Source of the DNA: Hyalangium gracile
GTDB taxonomy: Bacteria > Myxococcota > Myxococcia > Myxococcales > Myxococcaceae
Direction of reading: 5' to 3'
Assembly: GCF_020103725.1 (NCBI RefSeq)
Contig: NZ_JAHXBG010000006.1
Span: 248,001 to 312,000 of the forward strand
Length of the DNA: 64,000 bases
In this document: positions 1 through 7,275 of the stretch, in pieces
Numbering within the stretch: the first letter of the stretch is position 1
How the letters are laid out: each line of letters begins with the position of its first letter
Position numbers and translations under genes: made by a program
Notes under the pieces: generated by a model
Seen by the model: only the letters and a program-made list of their open reading frames with translations
Told to the model about the DNA's origin: nothing
The model's database searches: none

Positions 1-1089
1 GGCCTCCTTGAGCGCGCGGTCCAGCGGGAGATCGATCCGCTCGGAGCTCTGCAGCGGGGGCTTCACGCCCGACAGGAGGCTCTCCAGCAGCTCGCGCCGG
101 GCCTCCAGGGGCTTGTCCCGGAGATCATGTCCATCCAGCCAGAGCAGATCGAAGGCGACGAAGCGCAGCTCTCCACCGCTCTGGTTCTGGAGGAGCTGGA
201 AGCTGGAGCGGCCCTTCTTGTCCAGGGCGACCACCTCGCCGTCGATGACGGCCTCGGAGACGCGCAGCCGCTTCAGCGCGTCCGCGACGGAGGGGAAGCG
301 GCCGGACAGATCATTGCCGTTGCGGCTCTTGAAGGAGAGGCCGCTGCCGGAGAGCGCGGCGATGGCGCGGAAGCCGTCGTACTTCACCTCGAAGACGTGG
401 GTCTCCTCGCTGGCCTCCTCGGGCGTGGAGAGCCGCGCGAGCATGGGCGGCCACACGCGCTGGAGCAGCGTCTCGGCGGGTACGTGGGGGCGCTCGAGCG
501 CGCTCCTGCGCACGGGGCCACGCGTCTCGCGGCGGCCGGACTTCACGGACTCGGGGCGCTCGGCGGTGACGTCGTAGGAGGGATTCTCGGTGCCATCCAG
601 CGCCTTGAAGCACAGCCACTGGCTCTTGGTGCCGTTCATCCGCGTGCGGATGAGGTGCCAGCGGCCCTGGAGCTTCTCGCCGTGGAGCTCCACCACCAGG
701 TGACCCTTCTCGCGCTGTTCATGGGCCTTGCCGGGCGGCACGGTGTCGTAGGTGCCCTCGTCCCAGAGCAGCGAGTCTCCGCCGCCATACTCCTCGTCGG
801 GGATGCGGCCCTCGAAGCGGGCGTAGGACATCGGGTGGTCCTCGGTCTGCACCGCGAGCCGCTTCGACTTCGGGTCGTAGCTGGGGCCCTTGGGGATGGC
901 CCAGCTGGCCAGGGCGCCGTCGATCTCCAGCCGCAAGTCATAGTGCAGCCGGGTGGCGTCATGCTTGTGCACGACGAACATGGGCTCCGAGCCGGTGCGC
1001 TCGAGGGGCACGTCGGGAGACGGCTCGGAGGTCTTCTGGAAGTCGCGCTTGGCGCGGTAGGTCTGAAGCGATGGTCGTCGGGTCTTCAC
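1..1089 (-). CDS. ligD: ATP-dependent DNA ligase LigD (partial, 3' end outside window)
   Basis: Non-homologous end-joining ligase; the first 363 codons are visible and the gene runs off the left edge. The N-terminal part is the LigD 3'-phosphoesterase domain (HKHDATRLHYDLRLEIDG near residue 40, then a stretch ending in RTRMNGTKSQWLCFKA). The ligase domain follows, with the adenylated lysine in motif I KYDGFRA (Lys about 236) and motif III DGEVVALD (about 283). The start is GTG, preceded by AGGTGG. A polymerase domain, if present, must be C-terminal and outside the window, giving the order PE-LIG rather than the mycobacterial POL-PE-LIG. No ku gene lies nearby. The family call is firm; the start is less certain. 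Confidence 0.9.
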   Translation of the reverse strand, partial: MKTRRPSLQTYRAKRDFQKTSEPSPDVPLERTGSEPMFVVHKHDATRLHYDLRLEIDGALASWAIPKGPSYDPKSKRLAVQTEDHPMSYARFEGRIPDEEYGGGDSLLWDEGTYDTVPPGKAHEQREKGHLVVELHGEKLQGRWHLIRTRMNGTKSQWLCFKALDGTENPSYDVTAERPESVKSGRRETRGPVRRSALERPHVPAETLLQRVWPPMLARLSTPEEASEETHVFEVKYDGFRAIAALSGSGLSFKSRNGNDLSGRFPSVADALKRLRVSEAVIDGEVVALDKKGRSSFQLLQNQSGGELRFVAFDLLWLDGHDLRDKPLEARRELLESLLSGVKPPLQSSERIDLPLDRALKEA

Positions 1090-1449
1090 CCACCTAGGGT
1101 GGGAATGCTCCCGGCTCCGTGCAATTCCTTGATCAGCGAGGGAAAGCGGAGAAGGGAGACACCAGGCGCCCCGGGCCCCCGCCTCACGGCCGAAGGGCAT
1201 GCTGCCAACCGGTCCGACACTGACCCGGGCCTCGGGGCGCTCCACCGTCACCCGCGGGTGCACTCATCCCCTGGAAGGCACGAGCACGCCTCGCGTCGGG
1301 GCGCTCAAGAGCGCCACGCTCCATCAATGCGAAGATAAGGATGGCAAGGCTTCTGGCCAGGGAATCGAAAAGGCTCGCCTGCCTGCCGGGCATGAGGGCG
1401 GCACGGAGGAAGGGGCGGGCGTGCACATCTTGAGCCCACGGAGGAATCG
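1090..1449. other. Intergenic region between ligD and the SemiSWEET gene
   Basis: No coding frame here is convincing. The one structured element is a compact dyad at 1300-1315, GGCGCTC-AA-GAGCGCC, with perfect 7-bp arms and a 2-bp centre. The centre is too short for a normal RNA loop, so an operator is more likely than a terminator. It lies about 135 bp upstream of the SemiSWEET start. The region must hold both divergent promoters, but no clear -35/-10 pair was recognised. Confidence 0.5.
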
Positions 1450-1761
1450 ATGATCGAGGCTCTGGGCTGGTTCAGCTCGTTCGTGCTGGTGCTGACCATC
1501 AGCAGTCAGGTGTACAAGCAGTGGCGTTCCGGGACGAGCGAAGGCGTCTCGAAGTGGCTCTTCGTGGGGCAGATCACCGCCTCCGTGGGCTTCACGATCT
1601 ACAGCATCCAGGTGGGCAACTGGGTGTTCGTGGTGACCAACGCCCTGATGCTGCTGAGCGCCATCATCGGCGGCATCATCGTGATCAGGCACCGGCGCGC
1701 GCGCCGCCGAGGCGCGAGCCGGCCCGTCGAGGCGCGCCCTCAGCGCGCCGTGCACGCCTGA
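1450..1761 (+). CDS. SemiSWEET / PQ-loop family small membrane transporter
   Basis: A 103-residue protein with three hydrophobic helices (about residues 4-20, 37-55 and 59-79) and a basic, Arg-rich cytoplasmic tail. The loop after the first helix (SSQVYKQWRSGTSEGVSKWLF) matches the PQ-loop/MtN3 pattern of a proline-glutamine-like turn followed by an S/T-x-E-G-V/L-S motif. Family members work as dimers and move small sugars or other small solutes across the inner membrane; the substrate here cannot be read. The length fits a single triple-helix bundle. GGAGGA lies just upstream of the ATG. It stands alone, divergent from ligD. Confidence 0.8.
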   Translation: MIEALGWFSSFVLVLTISSQVYKQWRSGTSEGVSKWLFVGQITASVGFTIYSIQVGNWVFVVTNALMLLSAIIGGIIVIRHRRARRRGASRPVEARPQRAVHA

Positions 1762-1911
1762 GCCAGGCCTCTGCTGAGAACGATGCCGAGCGATCAGGGC
1801 AGGTAGGGCTCCATGGCCGCGACCCCCTGAAGGAAGGTGGTCGCCGCGCTTCTCCTCCTACGTGTCAGCTTCTGTTCCCGCCCTGCCGATTTCGCATAAC
1901 GTGCGTGGGGT

Positions 1912-2946
1912 ATGCTCCCTCTTCGGCTCGGCTCTCTCGTTCCTCTCGTTGTTGTCTTTGTTGGCTTCGGTGCCCAGGCCCAGCCGTATGAACGCTGGCG
2001 GATCGACGGGCAGCAGCTGTGTCACAAATCCAGGACCTTCACCTATGCCCTGAGCGCCTCCGGGCAATACCCTACCGCCGCGGAGCGGTCCGCCGTCGCG
2101 GCCGCGGTCAACGCCTGGGCTCAGGCTGCGAGCACCTGCTCGGACCTCGTGTTCGAGCAGGCTCCGGATGTGCCCCACGGGACGCCGATTGCCTATGACG
2201 GAAAGACGCGGGTGAGCTTCCGCAGGGTGAGGTGTGCGGACGTCGTCCCTCCCACGGATGCCTGTTACAACGACGACTCCTGTGCGGACAAATACGACTG
2301 CTGGGAGTACGAGTCCTATGTCATCTCCATGCCGAGAATCACCTTCGATCAGAACACGGGAGTGATTCGCGCGGCTCTGCTCGAGATCAATGCCAGTGCA
2401 GGCAATCTCACCACGGACGACGGGAAGCCCTGTGTCGGCCCCGTTGCCCCTGGCTGTGTCGGGTGGGACGTTCAACGCGTCATGACGTCGGCCATCGGTC
2501 AGGCGCTGGGGTTCGCGCTGATCACGCGCTTGGACTCCACGATGGTGAAACGCGTGACCTGGGGCGAGACCCGCCAGCGCGTCATCGACCCTGGCACGCT
2601 CCAGGGAATCTGTGAGCTCTTTCCTCCCGGGCAGCCCACGCCCGAGTGCCCTCCTCTCGAGTCCCCGGATGGAGGAACCACCGTCGATGGAGGAACCGTC
2701 GCCGATGGTGGAGCTGGCCCGGATGCCGGAAGCGTCACGGATGCGGGAACCAGCGCGGATGGCGGAACCAGCGTGGATGGCGGAGCCGGCACGGATGGAG
2801 GGCAGCCGGGAGGAGAGGAGGAACCTCCTTCCGATGAGCCAGCCCCCGCCAGGTCCGGTTGCAGCACGACCCCCGCTGCGCCTCTGCTCGCGGCGCTCGT
2901 GCTCCTTCTGGGAGCTCGGCGCTTCCGTGGACGCGGCAAGGTCTGA
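1912..2946 (+). CDS. Secreted metalloprotease-like protein, degenerate active site, MYXO-CTERM-like tail
   Basis: A 344-residue exported protein. It has a signal peptide (to about residue 23, cleavage after AQA) and a cysteine-containing ectodomain resembling myxobacterial matrixin-type metalloproteases. A low-complexity Asp/Gly linker with repeated DGGT/DGG units (about 250-298) follows, then a C-terminal Cys-containing motif (SGCSTTPA), a hydrophobic helix and an Arg-rich end (ARRFRGRG). That ending matches the MYXO-CTERM cell-surface sorting pattern. At the place where family members carry HExxHxLG the sequence reads SAIGQALGF, so the zinc ligands and catalytic Glu are absent; it is probably not a working protease. 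Stand-alone gene; start chosen for the signal peptide. Confidence 0.7.
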   Translation: MLPLRLGSLVPLVVVFVGFGAQAQPYERWRIDGQQLCHKSRTFTYALSASGQYPTAAERSAVAAAVNAWAQAASTCSDLVFEQAPDVPHGTPIAYDGKTRVSFRRVRCADVVPPTDACYNDDSCADKYDCWEYESYVISMPRITFDQNTGVIRAALLEINASAGNLTTDDGKPCVGPVAPGCVGWDVQRVMTSAIGQALGFALITRLDSTMVKRVTWGETRQRVIDPGTLQGICELFPPGQPTPECPPLESPDGGTTVDGGTVADGGAGPDAGSVTDAGTSADGGTSVDGGAGTDGGQPGGEEEPPSDEPAPARSGCSTTPAAPLLAALVLLLGARRFRGRGKV

Positions 2947-3912
2947 TCAGGAAACCCGAGCCACCACCAGGCAGGCTGGGGCCCACCAATAGGAGTACAG
3001 CAGCCGTCGCTCGACCTGCGCGAAGCCAGCCTCGCGCAGCAGCCCCTCCCACTCGGAGATGGGATGCTCGAAGGTGGTACGGGTGGCCCCGCGATCCACG
3101 TAGCCGAACATCACGGGCATCAGGAAGCCCTGCGCCACCGTCTCGAAGTCCACCCCCGCGTACTCGGCCAGCCCCACGCGGTAGCGGGTGAGCACATGCC
3201 GCACGAGCTCGGGCCTCAGCGGCTCGTCCATGCGCGGAGCATCGAACTCGGCCACCAGCAGCGCATCGCAGTGTGCGCGCAGCCACGCCAGCAGCGCGGG
3301 CCTCTCAGGCGGCGGGAGGTTGTGGAGGCTGAAGGTGGCCTGCGCCACCTCCCACCTGCGCGACTGCATGCGGGGCTCGGCGGCGAGCGCCTGCAGCGTC
3401 CCCGCGAAGGTGTCGAAGCCCACGCCCCGGGTGGAGAGCTCCCGCGTGGTGCGCTCGAGCAGGGGCGCCGCGGGCTCCACCAGCGTCACCCGCCGGACCT
3501 CGGGCGTCAGCGCGGGCAGCAGCGCCAGCCCATCTCCCACGCCGATGTCGAGCAGCTCGAACGGCCTGCCCGGATAGCAGCGGGAGAGCGCCGCGCTCGT
3601 CTCCTGGTACAGCGGCACGTTGCCACCGCCCCGGATGAACGCCGCGAACCCCTCCGCGGACACGTAGACGTTGCGCTTGCCCTCCCGAGTCACCCGTGCG
3701 AGGTAGGTCGCCGCCGCACGGGGCAGTGGATCCTCCGGAGAGGCCCGCGCCGCATCTTCCGCGAAGGCCGTCGCCTCGGCATAGCGCTCATCGGCGAAGG
3801 CCAGCATCGCCAGATAGAGGAGGCTCTCCGGGGAGGACGGCGTCAGGCGAGCGGCGGCATCGAGGCCCCCGTCGCGGTAGTGGCTCCAGACTCGAAGGAA
3901 GTCATCGCTCAT
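2947..3912 (-). CDS. Class I SAM-dependent methyltransferase with TPR-like N-terminus
   Basis: A 321-residue protein. Residues 1-80 are helical and alanine-rich, like one or two TPR units (SLLYLAMLAFADERYAEA). The methyltransferase fold follows, with motif I LLDIGVGDG at about 120-128 and an acidic motif II (VTLVEPA). The C-terminal part carries a YSYWWAP stretch typical of type-12 methyltransferases acting on small molecules. The substrate is unknown. The ATG chosen is the last in-frame Met before the conserved part; longer forms would overlap the divergent deaminase gene. The two genes start head-to-head with almost no space between them. Confidence 0.75.
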   Translation of the reverse strand: MSDDFLRVWSHYRDGGLDAAARLTPSSPESLLYLAMLAFADERYAEATAFAEDAARASPEDPLPRAAATYLARVTREGKRNVYVSAEGFAAFIRGGGNVPLYQETSAALSRCYPGRPFELLDIGVGDGLALLPALTPEVRRVTLVEPAAPLLERTTRELSTRGVGFDTFAGTLQALAAEPRMQSRRWEVAQATFSLHNLPPPERPALLAWLRAHCDALLVAEFDAPRMDEPLRPELVRHVLTRYRVGLAEYAGVDFETVAQGFLMPVMFGYVDRGATRTTFEHPISEWEGLLREAGFAQVERRLLYSYWWAPACLVVARVS

Positions 3913-3927
3913 ATGACCAGGACCCTC

Positions 3928-4410
3928 ATGAACCCGAGTGACCGATCCTACATGGAGCGAGCCGTCGAGCTCGCGCTCCAGTCCGAGCGCGAGGGCAACC
4001 TGCCCGTCGGCGCGCTCCTGGTGCTGGACGGGGCCATCATCGCGCAAGGCATGAGCTGCGTGCTCCGCCCCGTCTATGACCCAGGCGCGCACGCGGAGAT
4101 GCGCGCCCTGTCCACGGCGGACAAGTCCCTGTGGCCGCGCACTCGGCAGATGACCTGCTACACCACGCTGGAGCCGTGCGCCATGTGCATGGGCGCGCTG
4201 CTGCTGCATGGTGTAGGCCGGGTCGTCTTCGGCGCGAACGACGTCGAAGGCGGGGCAGGGCGGATGCTGCCCCACCTGCCGCCGTACTACGCCGGCAAGA
4301 AGATCTTCGAGTGGGTGGGTCCCATCCTGCCCGACGTGTGCGATCCTCTCTACCGACGGACGGACGCGGGCTTCGCCAGGCTCCCCGTCGGGCGTGACGG
4401 GCTGGGCTGA
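3928..4410 (+). CDS. Zinc nucleoside/nucleobase deaminase (TadA/CMP-deaminase fold)
   Basis: A 160-residue cytidine-deaminase-fold enzyme. The zinc site is complete: His and catalytic Glu in GAHAEMRA (His55, Glu57) and the two Cys in LEPCAMC (Cys84, Cys87). The family includes tRNA adenosine deaminase TadA and guanine or cytosine deaminases. The spacing fits TadA, but the C-terminal part (GRMLPHLPPYYAGKKIFEW) is not the usual TadA tail, so a free-base or nucleoside substrate is possible. Start 3928 is preferred over the ATG at 3913 because AGGA (3919-3922) lies 5 nt upstream. The gene is head-to-head with the methyltransferase. Confidence 0.8.
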   Translation: MNPSDRSYMERAVELALQSEREGNLPVGALLVLDGAIIAQGMSCVLRPVYDPGAHAEMRALSTADKSLWPRTRQMTCYTTLEPCAMCMGALLLHGVGRVVFGANDVEGGAGRMLPHLPPYYAGKKIFEWVGPILPDVCDPLYRRTDAGFARLPVGRDGLG

Positions 4411-4603
4411 GCTCCTGCACGAAGGTGGTGTCCTGAACCGCCGGAGCCGAGCGCTTCACATGGATGAAGGCTCCTGAACACTCGCGGACCGGCCTGCACG
4501 TCGAGCGCCAGGCGTGCCACTCTCGGCACACGGGAAAGAAGGAGCCCCGCCTCACTCCGGGGTGGAGTGGGACGGGGCGGGTGCCCGCCTGCTTCGTCTC
4601 CGC

Positions 4604-4912
4604 TCAGATCAGCGGACGCGGCTGACGGTTCAGCTCGTCGGGACCCTTGAGGATGGAGGCGTTGCCGCCGTGCTGCAGGCGCTGGTCCTCGCTGTAGGGC
4701 GCGGAGAATGTCTTCACCAGCTTGTTGTAGGTGCCCAGGATGAGGATGCTCGGCGCCCACTGGCCCACGAAGTTGGCCCAGGTCTTCTTGTTGAGCAGCA
4801 TCAGGGTGGCGCTGACGGCCATCGCGCCGATGGCGAGTCCCAGAAAGCTCACGGAAGGAACTCGCTTCGTCACCTGCTCGATGCTCGAGGTCGCCACGTC
4901 TTCGTTCTTCAT
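4604..4912 (-). CDS. Small membrane protein of unknown function
   Basis: A 102-residue protein with a strong GGAGGA ribosome site 6 nt before the ATG. Two hydrophobic stretches (about residues 21-42 and 47-62, FLGLAIGAMAVSATLMLL and QWAPSILILGTYNKL) suggest an inner-membrane hairpin, followed by a polar tail ending in NRQPRPLI. No family was recognised. The divergent neighbour is a ferritin-like protein. Good codon-position GC bias and the ribosome site support a real gene. Confidence 0.65.
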   Translation of the reverse strand: MKNEDVATSSIEQVTKRVPSVSFLGLAIGAMAVSATLMLLNKKTWANFVGQWAPSILILGTYNKLVKTFSAPYSEDQRLQHGGNASILKGPDELNRQPRPLI

Positions 4913-5100
4913 GCTCCGTCCTCCTGCTGGAAGTGGGTGTGTGGAGCAAAGGTGCGCATGACGCGAGTGCTCGCATCCGCCGCCTGCTCGCCTGTCCTCC
5001 GGCCGGGTTTGCCGCAAACACGCCCTGGCGCCTGGAGGTGGGTTGGCGTCCGGGGACGGCCCACGCACATTGGCCGGGATCTGCTCAAGGAGGGTAGGAG

Positions 5101-5586
5101 ATGGCGGAGAAGTCCGAGGTGGCGAAGCTGCGCAGCCTGGCCCAGCTGGATGCGGATGCCGTGGGGGCCTACGACGCGGCCATCGCCCGGGTGAGCGAGC
5201 CCCTGGTGCGCGAGCGGCTCAATGACTTCCGCGTGGACCACGTGCGCCACGTGCAGGACCTGAACGCTCTCATCCAGCAGTTCGGCGGCGAGCCGGTGGA
5301 GCTCAAGCCGGACCTCAAGGGCACGGCCATGAAGAGCCTGACGGCCGTCACCAGCATGATGGGCACCGAGGCCGCCCTGGTGGCCATGCTCGGCAACGAG
5401 GAGTTCACCAACCGGGCCTACGAGCTGGCCCTCCAGTTCGACTGGAGCCCCGAGGTGCGCTCGCTCATCCAGAAGAACCGCGAGGACGAGTACCGGCACG
5501 TGACGTGGATTCGCGACGCGGTGCGCACCCGCCCCTGGCTGCGCGAGGGCGCCACCGCCGCGGAAGGCTCGGAAATCCAGGCCTGA
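5101..5586 (+). CDS. Ferritin-like (DUF2383-type) four-helix protein
   Basis: A 161-residue, all-helical soluble protein in the ferritin-like superfamily. Carboxylate and histidine pairs sit in the expected helices (FRVDHVRHVQDL, GNEEFTNRAYELAL, NREDEYRHVTWI). Such proteins are often induced in stress and may bind a di-iron centre, but a substrate cannot be assigned. A very strong ribosome site (AGGAGGG) precedes the ATG. About 90 bp separates it from the downstream lipoprotein gene on the same strand, so co-transcription is possible. Confidence 0.7.
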   Translation: MAEKSEVAKLRSLAQLDADAVGAYDAAIARVSEPLVRERLNDFRVDHVRHVQDLNALIQQFGGEPVELKPDLKGTAMKSLTAVTSMMGTEAALVAMLGNEEFTNRAYELALQFDWSPEVRSLIQKNREDEYRHVTWIRDAVRTRPWLREGATAAEGSEIQA

Positions 5587-5676
5587 GGCCGTTTTGGCGA
5601 GCCCGCCGATATGCCGGGCCGCCCAGAACGTTAAGCTCCGGGGAATTTCCGCCCAATTTCGTCGGGAGGGGCTCGG

Positions 5677-7212
5677 ATGCGTCTGGCGTTCATCGCTGGG
5701 GTTGTAGCCATAGGTGTGCTGGCGGGCTGTGCCACGGCGCAGTATGGGGCCAGCGGCATCCCCGACGAGGAGGCCATCTACGACCTGCCCCTCGAGGAGG
5801 TATGGCCCTCGGTCCGCCAGTACTTCGTGGACAACGGCCTGTCCTACCGCGAGGACAAGGGCACGTACGTGCTGGAGACGGACTGGCGCGAGGAGTTCGG
5901 CGGCTCTCGCGTGGCGGGCTTCTGGCACCGCTACATGGTGGTGGGCAAGCGCGACTCGCCCTCCACCAGCAAGCTGTGGATCTTCCGCATCACCCGCAGC
6001 GCCAGCGACACGCTGGCCAAGGCCGGCTCGCAGATCGACTGGGGCGTGAGCCGCTCGCTGGGCGGCGCTGGCGGGAGCGAGACGGGCGGCGGCGGCCTGG
6101 GCGCGGTCGGCGACGAGAGCGGGCCGGCGAACAACAGCATCGAGGACATGGCCGCGTTCATGAGCCAGCCGCAGGGGCAGAACGCCATCACGGGCGGCTC
6201 CCGGGACGGCCAGCGCGACCTCGTCATGGAGTGGAAGGTGTTCAACGGCATCGCGCCGGTGGTGGCTCGCATCAAGGAGGAGCAGCTGCTGAAGGAGGCC
6301 GCGCCCGGAGCGGGGAAGGTGGCGGCCAATCCGCCGAAGGCGAAGGCCGGCTCGGCGCCCCTGATCGAGTGCGGCATGCCCATCATCGGCCTGTCTCCGC
6401 AGGTGAAGCGCGGCGGGGTGATGATGCTGGGCGAGCTGCACGGCACCCAGGAGGTGCCGCGCTTCGTGGCGCAGGGCGTGTGCCAGACGGCGGCCGCGGG
6501 CACGCCGGTGTCGGTGGGGCTGGAGCTGCCGGTGGAGAACCAGGAGCGCGTGGCCACCTTCATCCGCAGCGCCGGCACGGATGACGACTGGCTGAAGCTG
6601 ATGGAGGCGCCCTTCTGGCGCAGCCCCTTCCCGGACGGCCGCAGCAGCGAGGCGGTGGCGGGCCTGCTGGATCAGCTGCGTCGGCTGCGCGCCCAGGGGC
6701 TGGACGTGGACGCCTTCGTGTTCGACCACCCCAAGCTGCAGGGGCAGGAGCGCGAGACGGCCATGGCCAACACGGTGCTGGGCTTCGTGCGCAAGGGGCA
6801 GGATCGCTTCTTCATGCTGGTGTCGGGCAACATCCACCCGCGCCTGGCCAGGGGGCTGCCGTGGGACGGCAAGTACGAGCCCATGGGCCGGCTCATCCAC
6901 AAGGAGGTGGAGGACGCGGTGGCGCTGGACATGGCCTACAACACCGGCACGGCGTGGATCTGCGCGGTGGGCCCCCAGGGCCAGCAGCTCGAGTGCGGGG
7001 TGAAGGAGGCCAAGGGCAAGGACAACGGGGACCGCTACTTCGTGCACCTCTGGGATGACCCGGACAAGAACGGCTTCACCGGCGTCTTCTACGTGGGCCC
7101 GGTGACGGCCTCGCTGCCGGCGGTGCGGCGGGGGCTGGGGCGCCCCGGGGCGGATGACAACTCCGTCCACTCGCGGTCGGCTCCCCAGAGCCCCCGGCTG
7201 TCGCGTCGTTGA
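5677..7212 (+). CDS. Lipoprotein with BamC-like N-terminus and ChaN/EreA-like domain
   Basis: A 511-residue lipoprotein; the lipobox LAGC puts Cys18 at the mature N-terminus. Residues about 28-200 look like a BamC/NlpB-type helix-grip domain (DLPLEEVWPSVRQYF, KGTYVLETDW, LWIFRITRSA), which in other proteins rides on the outer-membrane assembly machinery. Residues about 240-460 resemble the ChaN haem-binding/EreA-like fold, with LGELHGTQEVPRF (252-264) as the signature and a conserved SGNIHPRLA motif. A Gly/Pro/Lys linker joins the two. Function is unknown; haem or iron handling at the outer membrane is inferred only from the ChaN resemblance. A hairpin follows the gene. Confidence 0.6.
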   Translation: MRLAFIAGVVAIGVLAGCATAQYGASGIPDEEAIYDLPLEEVWPSVRQYFVDNGLSYREDKGTYVLETDWREEFGGSRVAGFWHRYMVVGKRDSPSTSKLWIFRITRSASDTLAKAGSQIDWGVSRSLGGAGGSETGGGGLGAVGDESGPANNSIEDMAAFMSQPQGQNAITGGSRDGQRDLVMEWKVFNGIAPVVARIKEEQLLKEAAPGAGKVAANPPKAKAGSAPLIECGMPIIGLSPQVKRGGVMMLGELHGTQEVPRFVAQGVCQTAAAGTPVSVGLELPVENQERVATFIRSAGTDDDWLKLMEAPFWRSPFPDGRSSEAVAGLLDQLRRLRAQGLDVDAFVFDHPKLQGQERETAMANTVLGFVRKGQDRFFMLVSGNIHPRLARGLPWDGKYEPMGRLIHKEVEDAVALDMAYNTGTAWICAVGPQGQQLECGVKEAKGKDNGDRYFVHLWDDPDKNGFTGVFYVGPVTASLPAVRRGLGRPGADDNSVHSRSAPQSPRLSRR

Positions 7213-7223
7213 CCGGTGGACCT

Positions 7224-7250
7224 GGGGCTCGCGTCGCTGCTGCGAGCCCC
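7224..7250 (+). terminator. Hairpin after the BamC/ChaN-like gene
   Basis: Perfect 9-bp inverted repeat GGGGCTCGC / GCGAGCCCC with a 9-nt loop, 12 nt after the stop codon. No T-tract follows, so it is a candidate terminator or mRNA 3'-end stabiliser. It lies directly ahead of hutF. Confidence 0.5.
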
Positions 7251-7275
7251 CAAGCGGTGACGTAGGCTCGCGCGG

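Noticed and set aside
2662-2806. GGA-TGG-CGG-rich repeats as a DNA repeat or CRISPR-like array
   Set aside because: Short, degenerate and in frame with the Asp/Gly linker of the coding sequence; no spacer structure.
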